Source: Capsaspora owczarzaki ATCC 30864
Taxonomy: Eukaryota > Opisthokonta > Filasterea
Reading direction: 5' to 3'
Length of the DNA stretch: 64,000 nucleotides
NCBI RefSeq assembly: GCF_000151315.2
Contig: NW_011887303.1
Location: 252,141 to 316,140 of the forward strand
The notes under the pieces are model-generated. The model worked only from the letters and a program-made list of their open reading frames with translations. It was not told the origin of the DNA and did no database searches. This document shows positions 48,701 to 62,850 of the stretch, one piece after another. Positions within the stretch are counted from its first letter, which is position 1, and each line of letters begins with the position of its first letter. A program made the translations under genes and the position numbers.

Positions 48701-51332
48701 TCCATCCCAGACCTTGACTGACAAAGAGTACCACTCGCTGCGTGCCGCTGCTATTCGCATCATTCGCCACCTCGGCGTTGTTGGTGAATGCAACGTGCAG
48801 TACGCGCTCAACCCCAAGACGAGCGAGTACTGTGTGATTGAAGTCAATGCCCGCTTGTCTCGCTCGTCTGCCCTTGCTTCCAAGGCCACTGGCTATCCCC
48901 TTGCGTTTGTCGCCGCCAAGATTGCCCTCGGCCACTCGCTCCCTACTCTCCGCAACTCTGTCACCCAAACAACCACCGCCTGCTTTGAACCCAGTCTCGA
49001 CTACATTGTCTGCAAAATCCCGCGTTGGGACTTGACCAAGTTTGATCATGTTTCCCGCGAGATTGGCTCGTGCATGAAGTCTGTCGGTGAGGTCATGGCC
49101 ATCGGTCGCACATTTGAGGAGGTCATCCAGAAGGCCCTTCGCATGGTCGATCCCTCGGTGGACGGTTTTATGAGCAAGAACTTTACCGACGAGCAAATTC
49201 CCAAGCTGCTCTCTCGTCCCACCGACCAGCGCATCTTTGTCATCGCCAACGCAATGAAGCACAAGGGCTACACTGTCGACCAGATTTACGATTTGACCAA
49301 GATTGACAAGTGGTTCCTGCACAAGCTCGACAACATTGTCACAACTGAGCGCGCGGTCGGAGAGTTCAACACGGTCACCAGCATCGATGCCCACACCATG
49401 TCGGTTGCCAAGAAGCTCGGCTTTTCTGACAAGCAGATTGCCAAGCTGCTGCCTTCCGCCGCGACCGGGCCCGTCACCGAAATCCAAGTTCGCCAGCATC
49501 GCAAGTCGCTCGGCGTCACGCCCATTGTCAAGCAAATCGATACGCTTGCCGGCGAGTTCCCCGCCCAAACCAACTACCTCTATGTTACCTACAATGCTTC
49601 TGTCCACGATGTCGAGTTTGGCAGCCAGCAGCAGTCTGCCAAGTCCGCCCAACCCGCCGTCATGGTTCTTGGCAGCGGCAACTATCGCATTGGATCCAGT
49701 GTCGAGTTTGATTGGTGCGCTGTCAGCTCTGCCCGCGCCCTCCGCAAGATGGGTCGTCAGACCATCATGGTCAACTACAACCCGGAGACTGTTTCCACCG
49801 ACTATGACGAGTGCGACCGCCTGTACTTTGAAGAGATTTCCCTCGAGCGTGTGTTGGACATTTACGACCTCGAGCAACCCACTGGTGTCATTGTTTCCAT
49901 GGGCGGCCAGGTTCCTCAGAACATTGCCCTTCCTCTGTACGAGAACGGCGTCAAGATTGTTGGAACCAGTCCGCTGCAGGTCGACATGGCCGAGGATCGC
50001 AACAAGTTTTCGACCTTGCTCGACAGCATTGGTGTCGAGCAGCCCGAGTGGAGCCGTCTGTCCTCGATGCAAGACGCCCACGCTTTCAGCCAACGTGTCG
50101 GCTACCCCGTGCTCGTTCGCCCCTCGTATGTGCTCAGCGGTGCTGCCATGAACGTTGCCTACTCGCCCGCCGACCTCGAGCGCTTCCTCGGTGACGCCGT
50201 GGCCGTCTCTCCTCTGCATCCCGTCGTCATCACCAAGTTTATCAACAGCGCCATGGAAATCGACATTGATGGTGTTGCCCGCAACGGCGAGCTGCTCTCC
50301 TACGCTGTTTCCGAGCACGTTGAAAACGCCGGCGTGCACTCTGGCGACGCAACGCTTGTGCTGCCCTCGCGCGACCTGACCGCCACTTCGCACGCCTCTC
50401 TTCTCGACATTGCTCGCAAGATTGCTGTTGGCCTCAAGATTACCGGTCCCTTCAACATGCAGGTCTTGGGTGAGCGCTCGACCGACGGCTCGCCCATCCG
50501 CTTTAAGGTCATTGAGTGCAATCTGCGCGCCTCGCGCAGCTTCCCTTTCGTCTCCAAGACGCTTGGCGTCAACATGATCGATATGGCAACGCGCGCCATG
50601 GTCGGCGAGCCGGTTGAACCCATTTCCTCCAACCTGCTCAACTGGACTCTGGAAACTGCCCGGGCTTGCGGCTACCAGGCTGTCAAGGTGCCACAATTCT
50701 CCTTCACCCGTCTGGCTGGCGCCGACCCCATGCTTGGCGTTGAGATGGCCTCGACTGGCGAGGTTGCTTGCTTTGGAAAGGACAAGTACGAAGCGTACAT
50801 GCATGCCCTCATGTCCACGAACGCCTTCCGCCTGCCCAAGAAGGCCGCGTTTGTGACGATGGACAATCTGACCGACACGTTTGACGTGGCTCGTGTGATT
50901 AAGCAGCTTTCTGCCTATGGCCTCAAGCTGTACGGCACAGCTCAAGCAGCCGAGTCTGCTCGCTCTGTCGGTGTTGCCAACATGGAGGTCTTTGACACTG
51001 CCAGCTCGCTTGACGCGCTTCGCTCGCATGTTCTTGACGGCTCGATCGACTTGGTCGTGAATCTGGCTGAAATCCGCGCTGAAGGCGTTACTGACGTTAA
51101 CTACCGCATCCGTCGTATGGCTGTCGACCACAATGTGCCGCTCGTCACCAACGCCAAGTGCGCTGCCTTCCTGGCTGACGCACTGGTGGGCGTGCGCAAA
51201 TCGGTCAACAACAAGGCCTTCCAACCTCCAGTCTACTCTTGGCAAGAATACACCTCGGGTGCATTTGATCCCGCCGTCCAGGCCGCAAATTTGAAAGCAA
51301 CGGCCCCAATTCGTGCTCAAGCTTCATTGTAA
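45785..51332 (+). CDS. Mitochondrial glutamine-dependent carbamoyl-phosphate synthetase
   Basis: Makes carbamoyl phosphate from glutamine, bicarbonate and two ATP. Exons 45785-46129, 46595-46701, 46814-51332 (phases 0, 2) give 1656 aa. The first 115 residues are Ser/Ala/Arg-rich with almost no acidic residues, a mitochondrial targeting sequence. Then come the small-chain domain (ATLVLDDGSSISGVSFGAPV), class I amidotransferase with nucleophile Cys375 in FGICMGNQ and downstream His in SQNHGYAV and QFHPEAAGG, two synthetase halves (GSGGLSIGQAGEFDYSG and GSGNYRIGSSVEFDW) and the C-terminal MGS-like regulatory domain. No dihydroorotase or aspartate transcarbamylase follows, so it is not CAD. Animal CPS1 has lost the amidotransferase Cys; this enzyme keeps it and so resembles CPS III, or the fungal arginine-specific enzyme in fused form. 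Likely role: arginine synthesis. Confidence 0.93.
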
Positions 51333-52647
51333 AAGACGCAAGCGGGGTTTGCGGTTTGTGTTTGCCCCATTCATCATTACCATTAGCAATGACCTGTCCT
51401 TTGTTTGTTTGTTGTTGTTGTTGTTGTTGTTCGTGTCTATGCGTTTTGTCCCTGTAGTGTTCTTTTAAGGCTGTGCTTTTTGCTGTTTTTTACTATTAAA
51501 GCCGCTTATATGCAACCAAATGATTTTGAGCAACGAGTTGAAGCAGCAGAATGGAGTCTGTTGGAAGAATATGGTGGCAATCTAAATCGAACACGCCTCC
51601 GACTTTGGGGGGATTGGTCCGTCTGCCATCTCACAATGAATGGATGCAAGCAATGGATGATGTACCAGGGAGTACCAAGTGAGTGATGCATTGCGATCCG
51701 AGCTGGTCGTCAAAGAACAGGAAAGAAAATCACGAATCCGATTCTGGGTGATTCACACCAATTTTGTGTGGTATGTTCGCATAAGCCCCTATGAATTTGC
51801 TTGAGTGATTGTTGTTGTGTGAAACATTTATTCTTATTGAAGGGGAAAAAAGAAACAACATACTGTAAAGAACAGTTGTTTACAAGAATACGTACATTGA
51901 GCTGTGTTTGGCATACCGTCGTAAACCTCTGGCGAACCCCGCAGCTCATTCCAGGTCCATGTTCATGCCTGATGTAGCAAGCACTCGTACATATCATTCC
52001 ACCCGACACCCCATTTCGAAGCCAGCAATTCTGACGCGCTTCGATCCCGTGCCACCAAACATTTTGAGCTTTGGAATGTCGCTGCACGACACTTGAAATA
52101 CCGCAATGTGTCTCCAACTGCTGGGTGTAGCACTACCATTTCATTCGATACGTCGGACGGTACTTCCAAATGCACGAGCAACGCTGTAGGGTACAAGGGA
52201 AAGACGGACGCAAACTACGTCAAAAACCTCTGCAGACTCACAAAAAAAAAAAAACACGTTTTCCCCTGTGCCTTGCTGCGTTATCGTGCTTTGCTATTCG
52301 CGTTCTCAAAGTAGCTCATCCTTCTCAGAGTCGTTGGTTGAAGTGAGCCGCGGATTTTGCACAGAGGATTTGCATTCGCAATATCCGCAATCGTAATGCA
52401 AAATGCACACAAACCAGTCCCTTTTTTTCCCTTTTTCCTTCTCTTCTTCTTTTTTCAGCTATTTAATTCCTTGAGGGCTGTGTGTTGAACTCAAGGAGTA
52501 CGATTTGCCCCAGATATCACAACCTTGGTCCTCTTCATCGCCCATCTTGCATTGAACCCCACCAATTCACAAGCGCTCGAAATCAACGAGGACGATTACA
52601 AGTAGATCTACAAAATCAAACAAAAGGGAAAAAAAATCTTACACAAA
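51333..52647. other. AT-richer intergenic region with orphan open frame
   Basis: About 1.3 kb. It begins with the CPS 3' end (GTT repeats near 51410-51430). At 51508-51686 a + strand frame reads AAYMQPNDFEQRVEAAEWSL and on to YQGVPSE, followed by a GTGAGTG donor-like sequence. Its codon use (many A/T third positions) differs from neighbouring genes. No family was recognised. The rest, to 52647, shows no coding signal. Confidence 0.45.
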
Positions 52648-55608
52648 ATGTCGGCGTCGTCGTCGCTATTCTACCGCCGCCGCTCACGGCTTCCGTCGAA
52701 GAGTGCGACGGCCATGCCCGTGTCTGACTCGTCGTCGTCTTCGCTTATTTCGGGTGTGGCGCGGGCTGGGCGAGCGAGTGTCTCGGCGCCAGAGATGCCC
52801 TCGCTGCCCCCGCTCGCGCTGCTGAGCGTGCCACACGAAACGTCCATTCTGCACTCGCTCGCACGGCGCCCGCTTCCCCGACTCCCCGAGCCGCAGCCCT
52901 CGTCCACCGGCAACACTCAGTCGTCGTCGTCGTCGTCACTGTCCTCGTTGTCCCCAGGGGCTGAGCTGCACCGCGCGTGTTCGGTGGCGGGTCATGCAAT
53001 GGCTGACGAGGGGCGTGCTCAAATCCAAATCGCTTGTCGAGGTGCGAATTCCGATTTCGGTGAATCATCCTCCTCCTCCTCCGCCGCCGCCGCCGCTTCT
53101 GCCCCTTCTGCCCTGCACGCTTCCGACACGGCCACGGCAGTGCATGCGAGCGCTGCGCAGTCACGAACACTGCGCAGGCAGGACAACAACAGCCTCCGCC
53201 GGGCTGGCAGCGGAATGCCAACGTCGTTCGCGGTTGCGAGACCGCAGCACCTCCCTCTCCAGCCGCAAGATGATCACGTCCACCCGCAGCCTCCCCACAC
53301 GTCGGCTCTTCAGCCTTCAGCCACGGGTCTCACGAGCGTCCCTCTAGCGTCAGATTGGATGGGGGCCATGGACACGGACGTGATGATGCAAGGTCTCCAA
53401 GAACAAGCTGCTGCGAGCGGCTGTCTTGATGACGCCGATGCTCAGCATATTGCCAACGACGACAACGACGACGACGATGAGGTCTTTGACGTGTTGCAAC
53501 CGTACCACGCGCCCAACGATGCAAGCATCTCAGACGCACAAGGAATGGCCCACGTCGTCCCAGGCGCGCAATTGGCTCACGGTACTAGTGGCGGCGAAGC
53601 AGACGCCGCAGAAGACGCCAACCGCAACGAGCATCGTCTCATTTCGCATCCGCCCACCGCTTTTCACGTTGACGCCAGTCCTTGCACCACCACCACCACC
53701 GCCACCACCACCACCGGAATGACGACGCTGCAAGCTGCAACTGAGGCGCAAGACACCCACGACCCTGCCCTACCATCATCGCGGCTGCAACGGCACGGCT
53801 CGCTGACACGCCGAGCAAGGGTTGAGAATTCTCGCAACGTCCGCCAAACTCGGCCTCTACCCGCAAACCACAATCAGCACATTTTCCAAAGCGAGCCAGC
53901 CCAGTTTGCGCGCCGGTCTGCCCCGCATTCTCGACTCGCCAGCGCGGACAATTCGCGGCGAGCCAGCGGGCTGTTCATTGCCGAAAATGGTGAGGCGGTG
54001 CAGGTCCCCGGGCCCCTCGTTGCTGCTGCCGAAGAGCTTGGAATGGCAGTCACTACACGAGATACGTGCATGGAACAGAGCAGCTTGGAAGGATCGCTGC
54101 TGCTCGCCGAGCAGTCACCCGATCAGCCGCCAGATCCCAACCAAGTCGAGTGCGTCGACACCTTCCTCTACACGCATCCGACGCTGACCTCGCAGGATAG
54201 CGACATTCTTGTCGCGACTGCTGCCAAAAACGACTCGTCCGTCACTGCGCACCAGCGTCATGCCAAAGGTATCGTCAGGTTTACGAGCCAAGTCACGACA
54301 GAGTCGCCTCCAATGTCGGCCGCGTCGCTTTCCCCGGGCCATTTGCGCCCATGCTCTGTTTGCGAGCTGTTGGACGAGCTGCGGCCGCGAACGCTTGCCC
54401 AACTGCGCCGCCACGCCTCCAGTACTAGCTCACTCGGGCGCACGGGGGGATCTTCGCGATGCGGCTCGCACAATGCAAGTCGCTGTGGCTCCCGCGGCAG
54501 CCTCGTCGAAGCAGCAACGGGTTTGGCTCCGACAGGGCGACACCACCGACAGCGACGCTTCCTCGAGTGCGATCTATCCACTTCTTCTGCGGATGGTACT
54601 GGCGGCATCCCTGCAGAAGCCATTCATCTCGCTGTTGCTGGCGAGTTTGGTCGTCGTTCGCGTGCCAGTGGTGCTCTCAGCCGCCGACACCGCGACTCGT
54701 TGCTGTTGCTGGGTTGCGGTTCGTTCAGCGCCCCCACCAGCCCAGCGACTCATTCTCCAGTATGCGAACACCCGACTCCATTCGTGGAAACGGAGGAAGT
54801 CTGGTCGGCGTTGCTGATGCCTGCAGATCGCTCGTCGCCTGAATTCTTCACCTTTGATCTGACGAGCGAAAGCAACTTTCTGACCGACTCCACCGAGACG
54901 ACCCCGAGTAGCACGCAATCACTGACCACCACTGCTGCGGCGTTCTACCAAGCGCATAATATTGCTCCTCCTCAGCTCACTGTGGATGACGAGTACACGA
55001 TTGACTCGCCAAACCGCTCCGTGACGACGACTGCTGCTGCTTCTGCTGCTGCTGCTGCTTCGGCTGCTGCTGCTTCGGCTGCTGCTGCTTCGGCTGCTGC
55101 TGCTTCTGCTGCTGCCTCAATGCTGGGAGACTTCTTGGGTGCTCCTCTCCCTGCCGCGCACCTCGTCATGCAACGCTCCTCCTCTGCGCCGTCTGTCAAC
55201 CGTGTGCGAACCCATCTGGAGCGTCGCCACTCGAATCGTCTCTCGTACGCCGAAAGCCAACATTTGCCGTCTCGGGCTTACGATCCCAGCCGCAAAAGCG
55301 GACCCTCGTCTGCTACCAGCAGCAGCGAAGCCCTCAACGCGGAACCTGCTGCCCCAGTCGTCTCGAGCGAACCTTTTCGACCAGATTCGGCTGCGTGGCT
55401 CCAGCGTCGACGCAGCAGCGCGACAGCGAGCAGTGTCCGAGCTGCAGCCGCGCGCCGTCCGTCTCTGAGCGGGGCTGGAGAGCGTAGCATGCTTCGGCAC
55501 TACCAGTCTCGTCCCAACTCTGTCGCTCTCTCTCCAGTCTCTCTGGTGTTGCTGGGCGACGGCAAAATGGAGCCACCGCTCCTGCGCAACCGCCATTTGA
55601 TTGTTTAA
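52648..55608 (+). CDS. Low-complexity Ser/Ala-rich protein, unknown function
   Basis: Single-exon frame of 986 codons ending in TAA. I do not recognise a domain. The N-terminus is basic (FYRRRSRLPSKSATAM). There are Ser runs near 92-100 and 140-150, a Thr-rich run near 350-360, a Cys pair motif PCSVCELLDELRPRTLAQLR near 570-590, and a long Ala-rich tract interrupted by Ser (about 800-828, GCTGCTGCTTCG units). The C-terminal part is rich in Arg/Ser with RSSSAP, a 14-3-3 mode-1-like site, and RRHSNRLSY. Composition suggests a disordered, phosphorylated regulatory protein. The frame keeps C/G-rich third positions throughout, which supports real coding. Confidence 0.75.
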   Translation: MSASSSLFYRRRSRLPSKSATAMPVSDSSSSSLISGVARAGRASVSAPEMPSLPPLALLSVPHETSILHSLARRPLPRLPEPQPSSTGNTQSSSSSSLSSLSPGAELHRACSVAGHAMADEGRAQIQIACRGANSDFGESSSSSSAAAAASAPSALHASDTATAVHASAAQSRTLRRQDNNSLRRAGSGMPTSFAVARPQHLPLQPQDDHVHPQPPHTSALQPSATGLTSVPLASDWMGAMDTDVMMQGLQEQAAASGCLDDADAQHIANDDNDDDDEVFDVLQPYHAPNDASISDAQGMAHVVPGAQLAHGTSGGEADAAEDANRNEHRLISHPPTAFHVDASPCTTTTTATTTTGMTTLQAATEAQDTHDPALPSSRLQRHGSLTRRARVENSRNVRQTRPLPANHNQHIFQSEPAQFARRSAPHSRLASADNSRRASGLFIAENGEAVQVPGPLVAAAEELGMAVTTRDTCMEQSSLEGSLLLAEQSPDQPPDPNQVECVDTFLYTHPTLTSQDSDILVATAAKNDSSVTAHQRHAKGIVRFTSQVTTESPPMSAASLSPGHLRPCSVCELLDELRPRTLAQLRRHASSTSSLGRTGGSSRCGSHNASRCGSRGSLVEAATGLAPTGRHHRQRRFLECDLSTSSADGTGGIPAEAIHLAVAGEFGRRSRASGALSRRHRDSLLLLGCGSFSAPTSPATHSPVCEHPTPFVETEEVWSALLMPADRSSPEFFTFDLTSESNFLTDSTETTPSSTQSLTTTAAAFYQAHNIAPPQLTVDDEYTIDSPNRSVTTTAAASAAAAASAAAASAAAASAAAASAAASMLGDFLGAPLPAAHLVMQRSSSAPSVNRVRTHLERRHSNRLSYAESQHLPSRAYDPSRKSGPSSATSSSEALNAEPAAPVVSSEPFRPDSAAWLQRRRSSATASSVRAAAARRPSLSGAGERSMLRHYQSRPNSVALSPVSLVLLGDGKMEPPLLRNRHLIV
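55019..55125 (+). repeat. Alanine-coding GCT repeat
   Basis: Tandem GCT codons broken by TCT/TCG every three to five codons, giving A3-5 S units within the unknown protein. It is the longest imperfect trinucleotide tract in this gene. Confidence 0.85.
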
Positions 55609-56419
55609 CATATCCTAGGCCTCTGCGTGGCCTGGTCGTTGTCTTTTCCTTGTCTTTTTGTTGCCGTTCGTGGTTGTTTTTTGTGATTATTGTACAGTAT
55701 TTAGCTCGACATGCACTGTTGGGCGTGTCGAGCAAGCTGCAACCAAGTACCAAATCAGAGTCAAAAAAAGGGGGGGGAATCAGTGGAAGTGCCATCCGGC
55801 GGACGCACACAATCTGCTGGACCCTCGAAGAAGGGGAGCGGCTGTTGTGAGTGCAGTCCACGTCATGTAGATTGCAAGTTCCAGCCTGCCTGGCTGATTG
55901 TATCAGTGAAACAAACTTTCCAACAGCGCCATGTTTCAAATTCTTTCTTTCCCCTCGCCCCATCCCCAACTTTCGTGATCAAGGGGAACAAAGCAAACAA
56001 GACACACAACAAAACCGAGTCGCAGTTATGATTTCACCAAAGATCTTTTAAAAAATCGAGAGTTCACTCCCAACTTTTCTCAGGTTTTGTTCAGATTTTC
56101 GCTCATCATTGGTTTTTTTTTTTTTTTTTTTTTTTGGTTTTGTTCAATTTCCATTGCGTTCTTGTCGTCGTCTTTTGCTCTGCTGCTGCTTGCCCACCCC
56201 CCCACGTCCCTCGCCTCCCAAACCCCACGTTCGTCTCTCTCATCATTCGTTCTCCTCCAAACCTCACCTTCCTCCTTTTGCTTTTTGCCTCTCCTTTCGC
56301 CAAAACGCGAACTGCAATCACAAATCTGCGATCTCACTTTTTTTTTTTTTTTTTTTGGCTTTTCGCCCTTCTTCCTGCTGCAGATCTCGGATTGCCGCGT
56401 CCCTGTCGAGCCTCACGTC
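55609..56419. other. Spacer and probable 5'-UTR intron upstream of SEC23
   Basis: 811 bp. T-runs at about 56111-56134 and 56339-56357 are followed by CTTCCTGCTGCAG ending at 56384, a strong acceptor, 36 bp before the SEC23 ATG. A 5'-UTR intron therefore probably ends there. The remainder holds the 3' end of the previous gene. No coding feature. Confidence 0.55.
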
Positions 56420-59874
<3,455 letters not shown>

Positions 59875-60259
59875 AGGATCCGACATTCGTGATTTTTGTT
59901 TGCTTTTTTCTTTCTTTTCGGCTTGTATTGTCGTTGTGATTGTTGTTGTTTTGTTGTTGTTTTGTTGTTGGTCTGGAGGGTGGTGAATTTTGCGTGACCG
60001 CGCTTGCTAGCAACGCCTCCGAAAAAAAAAATCAAATGTTTGTGGAAACGGTTTTATCGCAAAGGATGCAGAACCCCCTGCTCCTTTGTCATGCGAGATA
60101 TATCATCAGTCGAGGAGTTGAATTGGGGATTTGCTGAGCGCGCTCAGAATCAGTCTTCGTTTCGCAGAGTTCAGCTTTTCCCCCCCCCCCACCCCGCGCC
60201 TCCTCTCAATACATCCGCCACCGTCCATTGGACACGCTCCAACTCTCAACTAGCTGCGA
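59875..60259. other. SEC23 3' end and spacer
   Basis: 385 bp with GTT repeats and a C10 run near 60180. No gene seen; the promoter of the downstream glycosyltransferase should lie here. Confidence 0.55.
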
Positions 60260-62377
60260 ATGCGTGCCATTCCGCGTCGCTTTGTCCTTCGTCCTGGGCT
60301 GCTCCTGGCGGGACTCGTCATTGCTGGCGCATTGGGAGCTGTGACGTGGTCGTGGCAAGCGTCCGTCGCCGCCAATCTCGAGTGCGGCATGCAGCAGGCT
60401 GGACTCCAAGCACAGATTGAATTGCTGCTGCGTCAGTCGGATGCTCTGGACGAGCGACTCGAAGCCGCCAAGTTGGACGCGGCAAATCGACAATCTGCCG
60501 CCAGCGAGCAAGAACACGCGCGCCAGGTCGAACTCGCACGCAGCGCACAGCTCGAATCGCGAATTGCAGACTTGGAACTGGATCTCTCAGAAGCTCGGAG
60601 GGCGCTGGTCGTCGTCGAGAAGGAACGCGATGATGCTCGTCGAGCTGCAGCTGCTGTTGCTCCCAAGGGTGATGATTCGGATCCGTCCGAATGCAATCCG
60701 GCACACGGACTGGCCGTTCTCAGCCCGGCTCCGGCGACGAGCACCACACCTCGAGAGTACCATCACTTGCTGCAGTTCCACTGGACGGCGTTCGATCTCA
60801 AGTTTGAGTACGACTCGGCTCAGGCCAGTCCAATCACGCCGCTCAAGTACGGCGCCTCGGCGGAAATCGACGCCGTGGTCCAGGCAGCGCGTAAATGGAC
60901 GAGTGAGGAGCTCCAAGCACAAGGAGATACGCTGGTCGATGTTATTCGACCGCTTGGGGGACTGCGACGCGTTGACCGTCGGGCAGGACGCGAGTACATT
61001 GTCGAGATTTTGCTTCGACAAAACGCCACGGGCATCGAGACAATCCGACGGATGCACTTGTCGCGTAGTCTTGGTCCTCTCGTGCTCAGCGGACAAGTAG
61101 TGGACTATCCCATTGTTTCCGGCAGCACGGATGTTGTCGAAGTGCCGCCGGCACCCCTCACCGGTAAAGCCCTCATTGAAGCGCGAAACAAAGAAGCCAT
61201 GGCACGGATGCAAGAAAAGCTAGCAGCCGAAAAGCAACAGCAGCGCGACCAGCAGCAAGCACGATTTCAGGAAGCGGCGGCACGGCAACGCCACCTGCAG
61301 CCACTACAGCAAGACCCCCTCGCTCAATCTCCCAAAACCGGACGAAGGCCTCTTGCCCTCCCATCGTTTGATAACCAGGATCAACCAGGAAACGGCGCTA
61401 TGGGAGTCATTACTCGTGAATTGCCCGGCAATCCGCCGTTTGTCGTCGACGAAGCCACCATTCATTTCATTGTGCCTCTCGCTGGTCGTGCAGACCAGCT
61501 CGACCTCCTGCTACACAACATTCTCTTCTTGGCCAAGCAAGACAAGAATGTTGCACTGGTTCTGGTCGATTTTTTGCAAGGAGATCACAACAAGCTCGAG
61601 TCCAACGTCAGCATCCAACGGCAGCTTGGCGAGTTGCAGGCGCTTCGGTACTTTCGGAAGGTGGAAGTAAACGAGACATTTTCTCGTGCGCGAGGACTGG
61701 CGATCGGCACTGCCCACACTGTGCGAAGTCCCGTTGTACGACGACAACTGGGTCAGATTGTGCACGACCAACAACCGGCTCGACCCATTGCCTCTTCCTT
61801 TCGCCAGCCACCAGCACCTCCAAGTACAGACGCGCTTGCCTTCTTTTGTGATGTGGATATGGAGGTGCAGCTTGGGTTTTTACGACAGTGCCGACAGAAT
61901 GTGGTTCGAGGAGAGCAGGTGTTTGCTCCCATTGTCCATTCGCTCTTTCGCAACCAAGCCTCCCACATTACCCCAGACTCTGGCTTTTGGCGGTACTATG
62001 GCTTTGGCATGATGTGCACTTTTGCAAGCGATTTCGACGCTGTTGGCGGATTTGGCACAAAGCAATTTGACTTTTGGGGTCATGAAGACGTCCATCTCGT
62101 CGACACCTTCCTGGCTCGAGGCTACCGGATATTCAGAGCAGTCAGCACTCCCTTGTATCACCGGTGGCATGACAAAGTCTGCAACAGCACAGTCCTGAGC
62201 CCCGAGTCGTACACTGCGTGCCAAACAACGCGCGGGCTTCACGTTGGCTCGAACAAGGAACTGGCCGGCATGGTTGCCAACTACGAGACAAGAATTCCCG
62301 ACCTAGTCGGCACCATTGAGACGCTGCAAGCATCAGTGAGTCGTCTTCAGCGCGAGCGAGGCATTGTTCCCGACTGA
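60260..62377 (+). CDS. Chondroitin synthase/GalNAc-transferase family (CHGN) glycosyltransferase
   Basis: Single exon, 705 aa, type II membrane protein: cytosolic MRAIPRRFVLRPG, then TM LLLAGLVIAGALGAVTW, then a long coiled-coil stem (about 35-140). A Gln-rich linker lies near 315-355. The catalytic domain (about 395-690) follows the CHGN family: HFIVPLAGRADQLDLLLHNI, ETFSRARGLAIG, the DxD block FFCDVDMEVQLGFLRQCRQN (DVD about 531-533), GFWRYYGFGMMCTFASDF, GGFGTKQFDFWGHEDVHLVD, and ending LYHRWHDKVC and LSPESYTACQTTRG. Upstream GREYIVEILLRQ and ETIRRMHLSRSLGPLVL match the pre-catalytic block of CSGALNACT. Animal members add GalNAc or GlcA to chondroitin in the Golgi. Which sugar and acceptor are used here is unknown. 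Confidence 0.88.
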   Translation: MRAIPRRFVLRPGLLLAGLVIAGALGAVTWSWQASVAANLECGMQQAGLQAQIELLLRQSDALDERLEAAKLDAANRQSAASEQEHARQVELARSAQLESRIADLELDLSEARRALVVVEKERDDARRAAAAVAPKGDDSDPSECNPAHGLAVLSPAPATSTTPREYHHLLQFHWTAFDLKFEYDSAQASPITPLKYGASAEIDAVVQAARKWTSEELQAQGDTLVDVIRPLGGLRRVDRRAGREYIVEILLRQNATGIETIRRMHLSRSLGPLVLSGQVVDYPIVSGSTDVVEVPPAPLTGKALIEARNKEAMARMQEKLAAEKQQQRDQQQARFQEAAARQRHLQPLQQDPLAQSPKTGRRPLALPSFDNQDQPGNGAMGVITRELPGNPPFVVDEATIHFIVPLAGRADQLDLLLHNILFLAKQDKNVALVLVDFLQGDHNKLESNVSIQRQLGELQALRYFRKVEVNETFSRARGLAIGTAHTVRSPVVRRQLGQIVHDQQPARPIASSFRQPPAPPSTDALAFFCDVDMEVQLGFLRQCRQNVVRGEQVFAPIVHSLFRNQASHITPDSGFWRYYGFGMMCTFASDFDAVGGFGTKQFDFWGHEDVHLVDTFLARGYRIFRAVSTPLYHRWHDKVCNSTVLSPESYTACQTTRGLHVGSNKELAGMVANYETRIPDLVGTIETLQASVSRLQRERGIVPD

Positions 62378-62712
62378 CCTGGCAGATTTTTTTGTTTGTT
62401 TTTTCTCCGAGCCACCAACTCGAATAGAATAAGAATAGCAACAATAATAGCATGTGGAATCTCATGGACCAGATTGTCAACAAGTGCAAACAGGAAAACA
62501 GGAGGAGAGGGAACACTTGTGAGTGGCTCGTCCAACAGCGCTTTTGGATGAACCGTTCCAGATTGAGGTCAGATTGAGGTCAGACTGATCTGTTGAATTA
62601 GAGTGGCAAGGAGAGCAAACCAAGCAAACCGATCTGAATTCACCTTCCAGTTCAATGCAACTCAGTCGCTGTTTTTCTCAGACAAGAAACCAGCCACACC
62701 TTCCAGCAACAA
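62378..62712. other. Spacer between glycosyltransferase and Cactin
   Basis: 335 bp, no coding feature beyond the expected 3' UTR and promoter. A short direct repeat AGATTGAGGTC occurs twice near 62562-62583. Confidence 0.5.
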
Positions 62713-62814
62713 ATGTCGGAATCACGCCGCGACCGAGAACTCCGCGAGCGCGACCGAGAGCGTGACGAGCAACGCACTGACGACGGGCGACGCAGCGAGC
62801 GCGACGAACGAGAG

Positions 62815-62850
<36 letters not shown>

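Noticed and set aside
48687-51320. 877-codon antisense frame opposite the CPS gene
   Set aside because: Shadow of third-position bias; the sense strand is an unambiguous CPS.
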